64,000 nucleotides of DNA from Stenotrophomonas maltophilia (GCF_900186865.1 NZ_LT906480.1:4871001-4935000); one strand, 5' to 3'; positions 17,702 through 26,362 are shown, counted from the stretch's first letter. Notes: a model not told the origin generated them from the letters alone. Numbers and translations: made by a program.

Positions 17702-18423
17702 CAACGCTCCTCCACTGCGGTGCGCTTGCTGCGGGTGATCAGCCACGCCACGCCGCGCAGGTCACGGATGCCGACCAGTGCACGGCCCAGGTTGTTGTAC
17801 TTGGACACGCCGGCGGTACGGTGGCGGTGGTTGACCGGCACGCTGGTGGTCTTCCAGCCGGCACGCTGCATCAGCGCGGGCAGATAGCGGTGCATGTGGT
17901 CGAAGTACGGCAGGTCGAGGAACGCGCTGCGCTCGAACAGCTTGATGCCGCAGCCGGTATCGGGCGTATCGTCGCGCAGCATGCGTGCGCGGATGGCGTT
18001 GGCCCACTTGCTGGCCCAGCGCTTGCTGCCGCTGTCCTGGCGGTTGACCCGCCAGCCGGCGAACAGCTTCACCTGCGCCTCGGCGGCATCGCGCGCGGCC
18101 AGCAGCTTGGGGATATCGGCCGGATCGTTCTGGCCATCGCCATCCAGGGTGGCGATCCACGGCGCCCGCGCATGCTTGACACCGGTGCGCACGGCGGTGC
18201 TCTGCCCGCTCTGGTTCACATGGTGCAGCACCCGCAGTTCCGGTGTGGTCGCCTTCAGGCCCTGCAGCACCGCCAGGGTGTCATCGCGCGAGTGATCATC
18301 GATGTAGACGATCTCGAACGGCAGCCGGCCACGCAGTGCAGCGGTGATTTCGGCAACCAGCGGGGCGACGTTGTCGCGTTCGTTGAACACCGGGACGACA
18401 ACGGAAAGCTCGGGTTGGCTCAT
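17701..18423 (-). CDS. GT2 glycosyltransferase (ArnC/DPM1-like polyprenyl-phosphate sugar transferase)
   Basis: A 240-aa GT-A glycosyltransferase of family 2. ELSVVVPVFNERDNVAPLV is the N-terminal nucleotide-binding strand, IVYIDDHSRDDTL holds the first acidic motif, and ATLDGDGQNDPADIP is the metal-binding DxD-type motif. DTGCGIKLFERSAF and HRHRTAGVSKYNNL are characteristic of polyprenyl-phosphate glycosyltransferases such as DPM1 and ArnC. It lacks the paired C-terminal membrane helices of ArnC. It probably transfers a sugar from a UDP-sugar to undecaprenyl phosphate at the inner membrane. It lies 89 bp after a UDP-glucuronate 4-epimerase-like gene and is coupled to a LAB_N protein. Confidence 0.88.
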   Translation of the reverse strand: MSQPELSVVVPVFNERDNVAPLVAEITAALRGRLPFEIVYIDDHSRDDTLAVLQGLKATTPELRVLHHVNQSGQSTAVRTGVKHARAPWIATLDGDGQNDPADIPKLLAARDAAEAQVKLFAGWRVNRQDSGSKRWASKWANAIRARMLRDDTPDTGCGIKLFERSAFLDLPYFDHMHRYLPALMQRAGWKTTSVPVNHRHRTAGVSKYNNLGRALVGIRDLRGVAWLITRSKRTAVEER

Positions 18424-18512
18424 AAGGCACTCGGCCAAAGGGGGACAAAGACCGCGCATTCTCCGAAGCCGAGGTTATCCGAAGATGAATCCGGCTGTGT
18501 GAGGATCCGTCC

Positions 18513-19478
18513 TCAGGCGCGGTCGCCAAAATACTCGCGGCACCACTGCACGACGGGGGGCAACCCTTCTTCGATCGGGGTCACCGCGTCGAAGCCGAAT
18601 GCGTCATGGGCGCGCCGGGTATCGGCCATCGTGCGCACCATGTCGCCCGGCTGCATCGGCTTGTAGACCTTCTGCGCGGGACGACCGGCGGCCTGCTCGA
18701 TCACGCTGATGAAGCGCTCCAGCTCGACCGGCGTATGGTTGCCGAGGTTGAACACCCGGTGCGGTACCGGACCATCGGCCGGATGCGCGAGCGCGCCGAG
18801 GATACCCGACACGATGTCGGAGACATGTGTGAAATCGCGCTGCATGCGGCCCTCGTTGAACACGTCGATTGGCCGCCCGGCCAGCACCGCGCGCGAGAAC
18901 AGCAGCGGTGCCATGTCCGGCCGGCCCCACGGGCCATACACGGTGAAGAAGCGCAGGCCGGTGGCATGCAGGCCGTACAGCTGCGCGTAGGTGTAGGCCA
19001 TCAGCTCGTTGGCCGCCTTGGTCGCCGCGTACAGCGAGCGCGGCTGGTCCACGCGCTGGTCCTCGGAGAACGGCGGCGTGGCCGAATCACCGTAGACCGA
19101 GCTGCTGGAGGCATACACCAGGTGCTGCACGCCACGGTGACGGCACAGTTCGAGCATGTTGACGAAGCCGACCAGGTTGCTGTCGACGTAGGCGTGCGGG
19201 TTTTCCAGCGAATAGCGCACGCCGGCCTGCGCGGCCAGGTGGATCACCGCAGTCGGCTTCACCTCGTCGAACAGTGCCGCCAGGCCCTGCTGGTCGGTCA
19301 GGTCCAGGGTGCGCAGGTCCAGCGCCGGGCACAGCGCAGCCACGCGGTCGCGCTTGATCTGCGGGTCATAGTAGTCGTTGAAGTTGTCCAGGCCGACCAC
19401 GGGCTGGCCGGCCTCCAGCAGCGCGCGGGCCGTGTAGGCACCGATGAAGCCGGCAGCGCCGGTGAGCAGGATGGTCAT
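18513..19478 (-). CDS. NAD-dependent epimerase, UDP-glucuronate 4-epimerase-like
   Basis: A 321-aa extended short-chain dehydrogenase. TILLTGAAGFIGAYTARALL carries the GxxGxxG NAD-binding motif (residues 7-13). DNFNDYYDPQIKRDR follows, and the catalytic YAATKAANE (YxxxK) sits after YASSSSVYGD. The DNFNDYYD...K sequence, the RFFTVYGPWGRPDMA block and DFTHVSDIVSGI are typical of UDP-glucuronate 4-epimerases, which make UDP-galacturonate. First gene of an apparent three-gene operon with the GT2 and LAB_N genes, suggesting it supplies the sugar nucleotide. UDP-glucose 4-epimerase or another UDP-uronate epimerase remain possible. Confidence 0.87.
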   Translation of the reverse strand: MTILLTGAAGFIGAYTARALLEAGQPVVGLDNFNDYYDPQIKRDRVAALCPALDLRTLDLTDQQGLAALFDEVKPTAVIHLAAQAGVRYSLENPHAYVDSNLVGFVNMLELCRHRGVQHLVYASSSSVYGDSATPPFSEDQRVDQPRSLYAATKAANELMAYTYAQLYGLHATGLRFFTVYGPWGRPDMAPLLFSRAVLAGRPIDVFNEGRMQRDFTHVSDIVSGILGALAHPADGPVPHRVFNLGNHTPVELERFISVIEQAAGRPAQKVYKPMQPGDMVRTMADTRRAHDAFGFDAVTPIEEGLPPVVQWCREYFGDRA

Positions 19479-19523
19479 GACAGGGGCCTGGAAACGAAGT
19501 TCAGGCCCCTGATGTTACCGGTC

Positions 19524-20258
19524 TCAGAACAAACCGAAACGCTTCTTCGCCACGTTGGTGCGGCCGGGTTCGATCACGTCCTGGATGTTCTTCGCATCGA
19601 AGCGGTCGAGCAGCACCTCGGCGCCCTTCCTCAGCTTCAGGTCCATCTCTTCCGGGTACAGCGGAACCAGGCTCATGAAGCTGATGGTCCTGCCGTCCTC
19701 CAGCGCCAGCGTGGCGAAGTCCTCCGGGGCGGTCACCGGCGACAGCACGATGGCACCGTCGAAACCCACGCCCGGCGCGTAGGGCTCGCTGGGATGGCCG
19801 TTGGGAATGGTGTGGCCGAAGCCCAGCCAGGTGTCGTACTCGTGCGGCAACCGTGCCATGCCCTTCAGCAGGCGCACCGGCCAGTAATTGCGCTCGTCCT
19901 CGAAGGCGTCCTGGGAGATCGGCCAGTCGGCCGGCAGGGTCACCATCAGTTCCATGTAGCGCGGCACGTCCGCGTCCACCTCGGCGGGCACGGTCATCGG
20001 CAGGTCGCTCATGCCGGAGGTGACCAGGCGCAGGTACGGGCAGTGGTCATTGGCCGGCACCACGTGCACGTCGATGTGCACCAGATCGGAGATGATCTCG
20101 TGGAAGACACCGGACACCGGGCCCAGATGGCGTTCGAGATGGGCGCTGATCGCCTCGATGTGCTGTTCTTCGCCGATGGCGGGCACGAAGTCCTTTTCGC
20201 GGCGATGTACCAGTATCTGGGTGCCGTCCGGGCTGACGTCCTCGTATTCGTTGCTCAT
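19524..20258 (-). CDS. Suppressor of fused (Sufu) domain protein
   Basis: A 244-aa cytoplasmic protein whose C-terminal half has the Sufu domain pattern: YMELMVTLPADWPISQDAFEDERNYWPVRLLKGMARLPHEYDTWLGFGHTIPNG, then FMSLVPLYPEEMDLKLRKGAEVLLDRFD. Bacterial Sufu proteins have no settled biochemical role; some have been proposed as immunity proteins of polymorphic toxins, but no toxin gene is adjacent. The start at 20258 (MSNEYEDVSPDG) is preceded by ACAGGA. It lies 45 bp upstream of the epimerase gene on the same strand, possibly part of that transcript, and 125 bp downstream of parB. Confidence 0.85.
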   Translation of the reverse strand: MSNEYEDVSPDGTQILVHRREKDFVPAIGEEQHIEAISAHLERHLGPVSGVFHEIISDLVHIDVHVVPANDHCPYLRLVTSGMSDLPMTVPAEVDADVPRYMELMVTLPADWPISQDAFEDERNYWPVRLLKGMARLPHEYDTWLGFGHTIPNGHPSEPYAPGVGFDGAIVLSPVTAPEDFATLALEDGRTISFMSLVPLYPEEMDLKLRKGAEVLLDRFDAKNIQDVIEPGRTNVAKKRFGLF

Positions 20259-20383
20259 GTCCTGTTCCCTGGATGAGGCCACGGACCGGAGAGCAGTGCA
20301 TCCCCGGCACGCGCGGCGGTGCGTTCCCTGTCATCTGCAGGACGCGGCGGGAACAGGCCGCACCCCCTGGCGCTGCGCCGGGC

Positions 20384-21307
20384 TCAGCCCTGGCGCGTAC
20401 GCAGCTTTTCCAGCACGCCGTCCAAGGTATCCAGGTCGGTGTAGTGGATGATCAGCTTGCCCTTGCCGCCCCGGCCGTGGTTGATCGCCACCTTGGCACC
20501 CAGTGCTTCGGACAGTTCGGTTTCCAGCGAGGCGATGTCGGCCTGCTGCACCTTCGGCGTCGCCACCGGGCGGTTGCTCGGCACCTTGCCGGCCGCGAAG
20601 GCCTGCGCACGGCGCTCGACCTCGCGCACCGACCAGCCTTCATCGGCAGCTTCCTGCGCCAGCTTGCCAGCCAGCTCGGGAGCCAGGGTCAGCAGCGCGC
20701 GGGCGTGGCCCATTTCCAGGCGGCGGGTTTCCAGCAGCAAGCGGATCGCAACCGGCAGCTCCAGCAGGCGCAGCAGGTTGGACACCGCCGCGCGCGAGCG
20801 GCCGACGGCCTCGGCGGCCTCGGCATGGGTCAGGGTGAACTCGCTGATCAGGCGCTGCAGCGCCTCGGCTTCTTCCAGCGGGTTGAGGTCTTCGCGCTGG
20901 ATGTTCTCGATCAGCGCCATCGCGATGACGGTGCGGTCTTCCAGCTCGCGCACCACCACCGGCACTTCGTCCAGGCCGGCCAGCTGCGATGCGCGCCAGC
21001 GGCGCTCACCGGCGACGATTTCGTAGTTGCCTGCCGGCAGCTGGCGCACCAGGATCGGTTGGATCACGCCCTGCGACTTGATCGAGTCGGCCAGCTCGGA
21101 GAGCTTGCCCTCGTCCATCTCGCGGCGCGGCTGGTACTTGCCCGGCTGCAGCTGGCCGACCGGCAACTTGCGCAGCACTTCACCCGGCAGCGGCTCAATC
21201 ACCGCGGTGGTGGCCTGCACCTGGCTGACCGCGCCTTTCGGGCCCAGCAGCGCGTCCAGGCCACGGCCGAGGCCTCGCTTCTTGGCTGCCGGCTTGCTGC
21301 TGGTCAT
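20384..21307 (-). CDS. parB: Chromosome partitioning protein ParB
   Basis: A 307-aa DNA-binding CTPase that loads at parS sites and spreads. The N-terminus KKRGLGRGLDALLG is the ParA-stimulating peptide. LQPGKYQPRREMDEGKLSELADSIKSQGVIQPILVR and IVAGERRWRASQLAGLDEVPVVV form the CTP-binding ParB/Srx domain, with the GERR box. A helix-turn-helix follows (THAEAAEAVGRSRAAVSNLLRLLELP). The C-terminal dimerisation region ends KLIIHYTDLDTLDGVLEKL. Its ATG overlaps the parA stop by 1 nt (TGATG). I found no obvious parS palindrome nearby by eye. Confidence 0.97.
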   Translation of the reverse strand: MTSSKPAAKKRGLGRGLDALLGPKGAVSQVQATTAVIEPLPGEVLRKLPVGQLQPGKYQPRREMDEGKLSELADSIKSQGVIQPILVRQLPAGNYEIVAGERRWRASQLAGLDEVPVVVRELEDRTVIAMALIENIQREDLNPLEEAEALQRLISEFTLTHAEAAEAVGRSRAAVSNLLRLLELPVAIRLLLETRRLEMGHARALLTLAPELAGKLAQEAADEGWSVREVERRAQAFAAGKVPSNRPVATPKVQQADIASLETELSEALGAKVAINHGRGGKGKLIIHYTDLDTLDGVLEKLRTRQG

Positions 21308-22104
21308 CAGACGGTCTCCACGGCCTTGGCGGCCTTGTTGCGTTCGTTGTTGCGGCGGATGATCTCGCCGGCCAGGCCCAGGTAGGCCACGCCACCGCGC
21401 GAGGCGCGGTCGTAGCCGACGATGCTCTGGCCATGGCTGGGCGCCTCGGCCAGGCGCACGTTGCGCGGCACGATGGTGCGGAACACGCGGTCGCCGAAGT
21501 GCTCGGTGAGCTCGGCCGACACTGCGTTGGCCAGGTTGTTGCGCACGTCGAACATGGTGCGCAGCACGCCTTCGATCTCCAGCGCCGGGTTCAGGCTGGT
21601 GCGCAGCGCTTCGATGGTTTCCACCAGCGCGCTCAGGCCTTCCAGTGCGTAGTACTCGCACTGCATCGGCACGATCACCGAATCGGCGGCGGCCAGCGCG
21701 TTGAGCGTCAGCAGCGACAACGCCGGCGGGCAATCGATCAGGATGTAGTCGTACTCGTCGCGGATCGGCGCCAATGCGCGCTTCAGGCGCTGCTCGCGCT
21801 CGCTCTGGCCCATCAGCTGGATCTCGGCGGCGGTCAGGTCGATGTTGCCCGGCAGCAGGTCGTAGCCTTCGGCGGTCTGCACGCGCACATCGGCGGCGCT
21901 GTTCTCCCCCAGCAGCAGATCGCAGGTGGAGGCCGCCAGCTCACGCTTGTCCACGCCGCTGCCCATGGTCGCGTTGCCCTGCGAGTCCAGGTCGACCAAC
22001 AGCACGCGCTTGGGTGCGTTGGCCAGGGAAGCGGCCAGGTTGACGGCGGTCGTGGTCTTGCCGACGCCACCCTTCTGGTTGGCGATGGCGATGATGCGGG
22101 CCAT
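21307..22104 (-). CDS. parA: Chromosome partitioning ATPase ParA (Soj)
   Basis: A 265-aa Walker ATPase. The deviant Walker A KGGVGKTT is at residues 11-18, after MARIIAIANQ. VLLVDLDSQGNATMGSGV and YILIDCPPALSLLTLNAL are the A' and Walker B regions. It works with ParB in segregation of the replication origin region. Coupled to parB and downstream of rsmG, the common origin-proximal arrangement. The open frame runs on to 22200, but the start before ARIIAIANQKGG is the family start. Confidence 0.97.
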   Translation of the reverse strand: MARIIAIANQKGGVGKTTTAVNLAASLANAPKRVLLVDLDSQGNATMGSGVDKRELAASTCDLLLGENSAADVRVQTAEGYDLLPGNIDLTAAEIQLMGQSEREQRLKRALAPIRDEYDYILIDCPPALSLLTLNALAAADSVIVPMQCEYYALEGLSALVETIEALRTSLNPALEIEGVLRTMFDVRNNLANAVSAELTEHFGDRVFRTIVPRNVRLAEAPSHGQSIVGYDRASRGGVAYLGLAGEIIRRNNERNKAAKAVETV

Positions 22105-22217
22105 GCGGGTGTGCCTCGTCGACGGATGGTTGGGACCGGTCATTATGCGTACAACCGGCCCCTTGCGGAAATCGTGGATCGCCAACCCGTTGTTCCACAA
22201 AGGGCTGGCGGCGGGAA

Positions 22218-22856
22218 TCAGGGACCTGTAACGGTGACCAGGTGGCGTTCGCCGGCCAGGCCGGGCACGCTCAGCGGGGTCACCTCACGCACCTGCCAGC
22301 CAGCCGGCAGTTCCGCGATCTCCTCATGCGGGTAGACGCCCTTCATGGCCAGCAGCACGCCACCGGGGCGCAGCAGATGGCCACCGACGCGGACGATGCC
22401 AGCCAGGGTATCCATTGCGCGCGCGGTCAGCTGGTCGTAACGACCGGCCTCGTCCAGCGCTTCGGCCCGCGATTCGGCCACGCGGGCGTTGCCCAGGCCG
22501 AGCTGGCGCACGGCCTCGCGCATGAAGCGCGCCTTCTTGCCGTTGCTCTCCACCAGGGTGACCTGCAGGCCCGGGCAGGCGATCGCAAGCGGGATGCCGG
22601 GCAACCCGGGGCCGGTACCGAGGTCGGCCAGGCTGCCATCAGCCACGAACGGCTGCATCGCCAGCGAATCGAGCAGGTGGCGGGTAACCATCTCCTGCGG
22701 GTCGCGGATGGCGGTGAGGTTGTAGGTGCCGTTCCAGCGGTGCAGCAGGGCCAGGTAGCGCAGCAGCGGCGGCGCCAGCGCGGCGTCCAGGCCCATGCTG
22801 GCCAGGCCCTGTTCCAGCGTGGCAACCACGCTGGCGGGAAGTGGGTGTTCGCTCAT
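22218..22856 (-). CDS. rsmG: 16S rRNA (guanine-527-N7)-methyltransferase RsmG
   Basis: A 212-aa SAM-dependent methyltransferase that modifies G527 of 16S rRNA. Family motifs are [28 protein letters not shown], then the SAM-binding [33 protein letters not shown], and [11 protein letters not shown]. Length matches E. coli RsmG (207 aa). It is 113 bp upstream of parA on the same strand. The rsmG-parA-parB order is common near bacterial replication origins, though mnmG is not adjacent here. Confidence 0.96.
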   Translation of the reverse strand: MSEHPLPASVVATLEQGLASMGLDAALAPPLLRYLALLHRWNGTYNLTAIRDPQEMVTRHLLDSLAMQPFVADGSLADLGTGPGLPGIPLAIACPGLQVTLVESNGKKARFMREAVRQLGLGNARVAESRAEALDEAGRYDQLTARAMDTLAGIVRVGGHLLRPGGVLLAMKGVYPHEEIAELPAGWQVREVTPLSVPGLAGERHLVTVTGP

Positions 22857-22895
22857 GCCGCCATTATCGCCGGTTTTGCGCGCTGATTCCCCGCT

Positions 22896-23495
22896 TCAGT
22901 GCGGATACCAGGCCAACGCCGCACGGAACTGGCCGGTGGCCTGCCATTCGTGCAGGTGCCAGCGCGCGGCCTCGCCCAGTTCCGGGGCGCACCAGCGCAG
23001 GTGCAGAGCGCCATCGGCCCCCGGCGCCAGCTGCAGGCGGTGCAGCCCGAACGAGATGCCCTGCCCGTGCGCCTTCAGGATGGCCTCCTTGACGCACCAT
23101 ACGCGGAAGAACCAGTGCTCGCGGTCGGCCTCGTCCAGGCGTTCCAGCCAGGCCACCTCCTGCGGGTGGAAGAAGCGCCGCACGATTTCCAGAAGACGCG
23201 GCCGCGGCCGCAGCAGTTCCAGGTCCACGCCCAGCCGCACGCCTTCGCCCAGCGCCACCAGCAGCACCTCACCGCTGTGGCTCCAGCCGGTCCCGTAGTG
23301 GGCCAACGGGCCGCTCAGCTCCGGCCGGCCCTTGTCGTCACGGACCAGTGGCAGCGTCTGCGGATCGGTGCCCAGCGCCTGCGCCAGTACCTGCCGGGCC
23401 TGCGGTTCACCGCGCTGGCCCGGCACGTGCGGACGCCGCCAGACCGTTACCGGACCGAAGCGCCACGGACCGTCGAGGGTGGCTGGCAGGCTCAT
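22896..23495 (-). CDS. 4'-phosphopantetheinyl transferase superfamily protein
   Basis: A 199-aa protein from the ATG at 23495. A GTG at 23522 would give 208 aa; neither start has a strong ribosome-binding site. It transfers phosphopantetheine from CoA to carrier proteins. Family motifs are GVDLELLRPRPRLLEIVRRFF (the Mg-binding GVDLE) and WCVKEAILKAHGQGISFGL (the W-x2-KEAxxKxxGxG motif). The WSHSGEVLLVALG strand before GVDLE is also typical of Sfp/HetI-type enzymes. The carrier protein partner is not encoded nearby, so the pathway (polyketide, non-ribosomal peptide or pigment) cannot be assigned. Confidence 0.88.
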   Translation of the reverse strand: MSLPATLDGPWRFGPVTVWRRPHVPGQRGEPQARQVLAQALGTDPQTLPLVRDDKGRPELSGPLAHYGTGWSHSGEVLLVALGEGVRLGVDLELLRPRPRLLEIVRRFFHPQEVAWLERLDEADREHWFFRVWCVKEAILKAHGQGISFGLHRLQLAPGADGALHLRWCAPELGEAARWHLHEWQATGQFRAALAWYPH

Positions 23496-23579
23496 CCGCA
23501 CGCGCCCATCACGCAATTGCACGACGGGTTCACAGCCCTGCGCGTCAACTGGTCACAGTTCCCCACCGGAGGTTCGATC

Positions 23580-23831
23580 ATGGGCATCATCATCTGGCTG
23601 ATCGTCGGCGGCATCGTAGGCTGGCTGGCCAGCATCATCATGAAGCGCGATGCCCAGCAGGGCATCATCCTCAACATCGTGGTCGGCATCGTCGGCGCGC
23701 TGATTTCCGGCTGGCTGTTCGGCGGCGGCATCAACGAAGCGATCACCATCCGCACCTTCCTGTTCTCGCTGATCGGCGCGGTGATCCTGCTGGCGATCGT
23801 CAACCTGTTCACCCGCAAGAGCATACGGTGA
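23580..23831 (+). CDS. GlsB/YeaQ/YmgE family small membrane protein
   Basis: An 83-aa, Gly-rich integral membrane protein. MGIIIWLIVGGIVGWLASIIMKRDAQQGIILNIVVGIVGALISGWLF is the standard transglycosylase-associated/YeaQ pattern, with three hydrophobic segments. The family is associated with envelope or general stress; its molecular function is unclear. The upstream gap with the divergent phosphopantetheinyl transferase gene is short (84 bp) and holds the GGAGG ribosome-binding sequence just before the start. A SMAG element lies right after the stop. Confidence 0.9.
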   Translation: MGIIIWLIVGGIVGWLASIIMKRDAQQGIILNIVVGIVGALISGWLFGGGINEAITIRTFLFSLIGAVILLAIVNLFTRKSIR

Positions 23832-23838
23832 TCCGAGG

Positions 23839-23862
23839 GTAGTGCCGGCCACTGGCCGGCGG
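23839..23862 (+). repeat. Single SMAG palindrome
   Basis: GTAG followed by the hairpin TGCCGGCC-A-CTGGCCGGC. It begins 7 bp after the GlsB-type gene and precedes a second hairpin (GGGCCCG/CGGGCCC) that may help terminate converging transcripts. Confidence 0.85.
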
Positions 23863-23903
23863 ATGTTCCAGAACGGGCCCGGCAATCGTCGGGCCCTGTT
23901 CGT

Positions 23904-24671
23904 TCAACCGATCTGCACCCACGCCGGCGCGTGGTCGCTCGGGCGTTCCCAGGTGCGCGGCTCGCGGTCGATGCCCGAGGCCACCGCGCTGCCCTTCAGC
24001 GCATCGGAGACCAGGGTCAGGTCGATGCGCAGGCCCAGGTTGCGGCGGAAGCCGGCGGCACGGTAATCCCACCAGCTGAAGGTGCCCGCCTCGTCGTTGT
24101 GCAGGCGGAAGCCATCGTGCAGACCCAGCTGCAGCAGCTTGTTGAGCGCGCCGCGCTCGGCGGTGGAGGTCAGGATGTGGTTGTCGTTCCACACCTCCGG
24201 GTCGTGCACATCGCGCGCGTCCGGGGCGATGTTGAAGTCACCCATCACGATCAGCTTCGGATGCCGCTGCAGTTCTTCGGCGATCCAGGCATGCACCGCC
24301 TCGAGCCAGCGCAGCTTGTAGTCGTACTTGTCGGTGCCGATGTCCTGGCCATTGACCACGTACAGGTTGATCACCCGCAGGTCGCCGAAGGTACCGGCAA
24401 TGACGCGCTTCTGTTCGTCCTCGAAGCCGGGAATGCCGATCTGCACGTCCTGCGCCGACTCACGCGACAGCAGCGCCACGCCGTTGTAGGTCTTCTGGCC
24501 GGCGAACACGCTGCGGTAGCCGGCGGCGATCAGCGCCGAATCGGGGAACTTGTGGTCCTCCAGCTTGGTTTCCTGGATACCGACGATGTCCGGGCCGAAC
24601 TCCTTGAGCCACTGCTCCAGGTGCGGCAGGCGGACATTGAGCGAATTGACGTTCCACGAGGCGATCTTCAT
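23904..24671 (-). CDS. xthA: Exodeoxyribonuclease III
   Basis: A 255-aa AP endonuclease/3' exonuclease of base excision repair. MKIASWNVNSLNVRLPHLEQWL holds the catalytic Asn. DIVGIQETKLED has the metal-binding Glu, LIVMGDFNIAP the Asp-x-Asn pair, and the C-terminal PSDHAPAWVQI the catalytic Asp-His. All ExoIII family motifs are intact. A 14-bp perfect palindrome (TGGCACGCGTGCCA) lies 24 bp upstream of the start. Confidence 0.95.
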   Translation of the reverse strand: MKIASWNVNSLNVRLPHLEQWLKEFGPDIVGIQETKLEDHKFPDSALIAAGYRSVFAGQKTYNGVALLSRESAQDVQIGIPGFEDEQKRVIAGTFGDLRVINLYVVNGQDIGTDKYDYKLRWLEAVHAWIAEELQRHPKLIVMGDFNIAPDARDVHDPEVWNDNHILTSTAERGALNKLLQLGLHDGFRLHNDEAGTFSWWDYRAAGFRRNLGLRIDLTLVSDALKGSAVASGIDREPRTWERPSDHAPAWVQIG

Positions 24672-24729
24672 GCGGGCATTCTACCCGGGTGGGCTTGGCA
24701 CGCGTGCCACCCCAGGTGGGCACCCACCG

Positions 24730-24806
24730 GTAGTGCCGGCCGCTGGCCGGCAACCCCATGAACCGTGGGCAAGACCCCGCAGTTGCCGGCCAGCGGCCGG
24801 CACTAC
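24730..24806. repeat. SMAG inverted pair overlapping the calB stop codon
   Basis: GTAG-led element (24730) and its mirror copy ending in CTAC (24806). The right-hand copy overlaps the end of the aldehyde dehydrogenase gene: its CTA (24803-24805) is the TAG stop on the minus strand. Confidence 0.9.
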
Positions 24807-26212
24807 CGAAGCAGCAGCTTCAACAACCCCGCAATCTTCGAATACGGCGGCCGCAGCCGGTCACTGGCCGCCCAGCGCGACTGCCACAGCACCGGCAGCC
24901 GCTTGCTCATCGCATCGAACCCGGCCCGGCCATGGTACGCGCCCATGCCGCTGGCCCCCACCCCACCGAACGGCAGGCCATCGGCGGCGAAGTGCAGCAG
25001 CGTGTCATTCACCGTCACCCCGCCGGCCACCACCTGACCGAGGATGCGTTCCACCGTCGCCGTGTCGTGGCTGAAGGGATACAGTGCCAGCGGCCGGTCA
25101 CGGGACAACACGTCGGCCAGCGCCGCCTCCAGATCCGGATAGGCCCGCACCGGCAGGATCGGCCCGAAGATCTCCTCGCGCATCAGGTCCAGGTCGTCCG
25201 GCGGGTCCAGCACCACGGTCGGCACCAGCAGGCGCTCGCGGTCGGCACGCGCCTCATCCACCTGCGCCAGCGGAATCACCGGCACCCCGCGTTGCCGCGC
25301 CTGTGCCAGGTAGCCCTGCAGACGCCGGTACTGGCCTTCATTGATGATGCGGGTGTAGTCGTCGGCATCGCTGAAGTCGCCATAGCGCTCGCGCACCTGC
25401 TGCTGCAGCGCCTGCACGAACTCGCGCTGGCGCGCGGTATCGATCAGCACGTAATCCGGCGCGATGCAGGTCTGGCCGGCGTTGAACCATTTCCCGGTGG
25501 CCAGCCGCGCGGCGGCCTTTTCCAGCAGGAAATCGCGGCAGACGATGGCCGGCGACTTGCCGCCCAGTTCCAGCGTGACCGGCACCAGATGTTCGGCGGC
25601 GGCCGCCATCACCTTGCGGCCAACGGCCGTCGAGCCGGTGAACAGCAGATGGTCCAGCGGCAGCGAGGACACCGCGGAGGCCACGTCCGCCCCACCCTGC
25701 ACCACCGCCACCCGATCGGGCGGGAACACGCTGGCCAGCAGATCGGCCAGGAACGCGCTGGTGCGCGGCGTGTGTTCCGATGGCTTCAGCAGTACGTGGT
25801 TGCCCGCAGCGATGGCGGTGGCCAAAGGCACCAATGCCAGCGTGACCGGGTAGTTCCAGGGCGAGATCACCCCGACCACGCCCAGCGGCGTCGGCCGCAG
25901 CTGCGCACGCGCCGGCCACAGCTTCCAGCCTGCACCGACCCGCTGCGGCTTCGACCAGCGCCGCAGGTGGCGGCGCAGGTGATCGATGGCCGACAGCACG
26001 CTCATGCCATCGGCCAGCTTCGATTCCACGTGGGCGCGATGGCCGAAATCCTCGGCGATGGCCTGCGCCATTTCGTCCAGGCGTGGCTTCAGCGCCTCGC
26101 GCAGGCGGCGCAGGTCAGCTTCGCGCTGGTCCAGCGACGGGCGCTGCGACTGCCAGGCGCTGCGCAGGGTGTGCAGGAGGGCGGGAAGGTCTTCCGGCGT
26201 AGTGGTGGTCAT
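24803..26212 (-). CDS. calB: Coniferyl aldehyde dehydrogenase (CalB-like)
   Basis: A 469-aa NAD(P)-dependent aldehyde dehydrogenase. GVVGVISPWNYPVTLALVPLATAIAAGN is the cofactor-binding entrance. LLFTGSTAVGRKVM, VTLELGGKSPAIV (catalytic Glu) and WFNAGQTCIAPDYVLI (catalytic Cys in GQTC) follow, then REEIFGPILPV and NDTLLHFA. This combination, with C-terminal SGMGAYHGRAGFDAMSKR, matches the coniferyl aldehyde dehydrogenase group, which oxidises coniferaldehyde to ferulate. Substrate use is inferred from that similarity. The start is at 26212 (MTTTTPEDLPAL). The last codons run into a SMAG element that supplies the TAG stop. Confidence 0.87.
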   Translation of the reverse strand: MTTTTPEDLPALLHTLRSAWQSQRPSLDQREADLRRLREALKPRLDEMAQAIAEDFGHRAHVESKLADGMSVLSAIDHLRRHLRRWSKPQRVGAGWKLWPARAQLRPTPLGVVGVISPWNYPVTLALVPLATAIAAGNHVLLKPSEHTPRTSAFLADLLASVFPPDRVAVVQGGADVASAVSSLPLDHLLFTGSTAVGRKVMAAAAEHLVPVTLELGGKSPAIVCRDFLLEKAAARLATGKWFNAGQTCIAPDYVLIDTARQREFVQALQQQVRERYGDFSDADDYTRIINEGQYRRLQGYLAQARQRGVPVIPLAQVDEARADRERLLVPTVVLDPPDDLDLMREEIFGPILPVRAYPDLEAALADVLSRDRPLALYPFSHDTATVERILGQVVAGGVTVNDTLLHFAADGLPFGGVGASGMGAYHGRAGFDAMSKRLPVLWQSRWAASDRLRPPYSKIAGLLKLLLR

Positions 26213-26246
26213 GGGCCGACTATACGGGGTGCTGCGCAACGCAATG

Positions 26247-26323
26247 GTAGTGCCGGCCGCTGGCCGGCAACGGCTTCATGTCCGCGGAGATTCATGAGGT
26301 TGCCGGCCAGCGGCCGGCACTAC
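26247..26323. repeat. SMAG inverted pair
   Basis: A GTAG-led element and its CTAC-ended mirror with about 30 bp between them. It lies 34 bp upstream of the calB start, in the region where its promoter would be expected. Confidence 0.9.
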
Positions 26324-26362
26324 CGGAATGCGAGCCGAGTGGGCACGCCCCACAAACAGAAA

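Noticed and set aside
20384..22856. parS sites near parAB.
   Set aside because: I looked for the TGTTTCACGTGAAACA-type palindrome around these genes and did not see a match; a pattern search of the whole chromosome would be needed.
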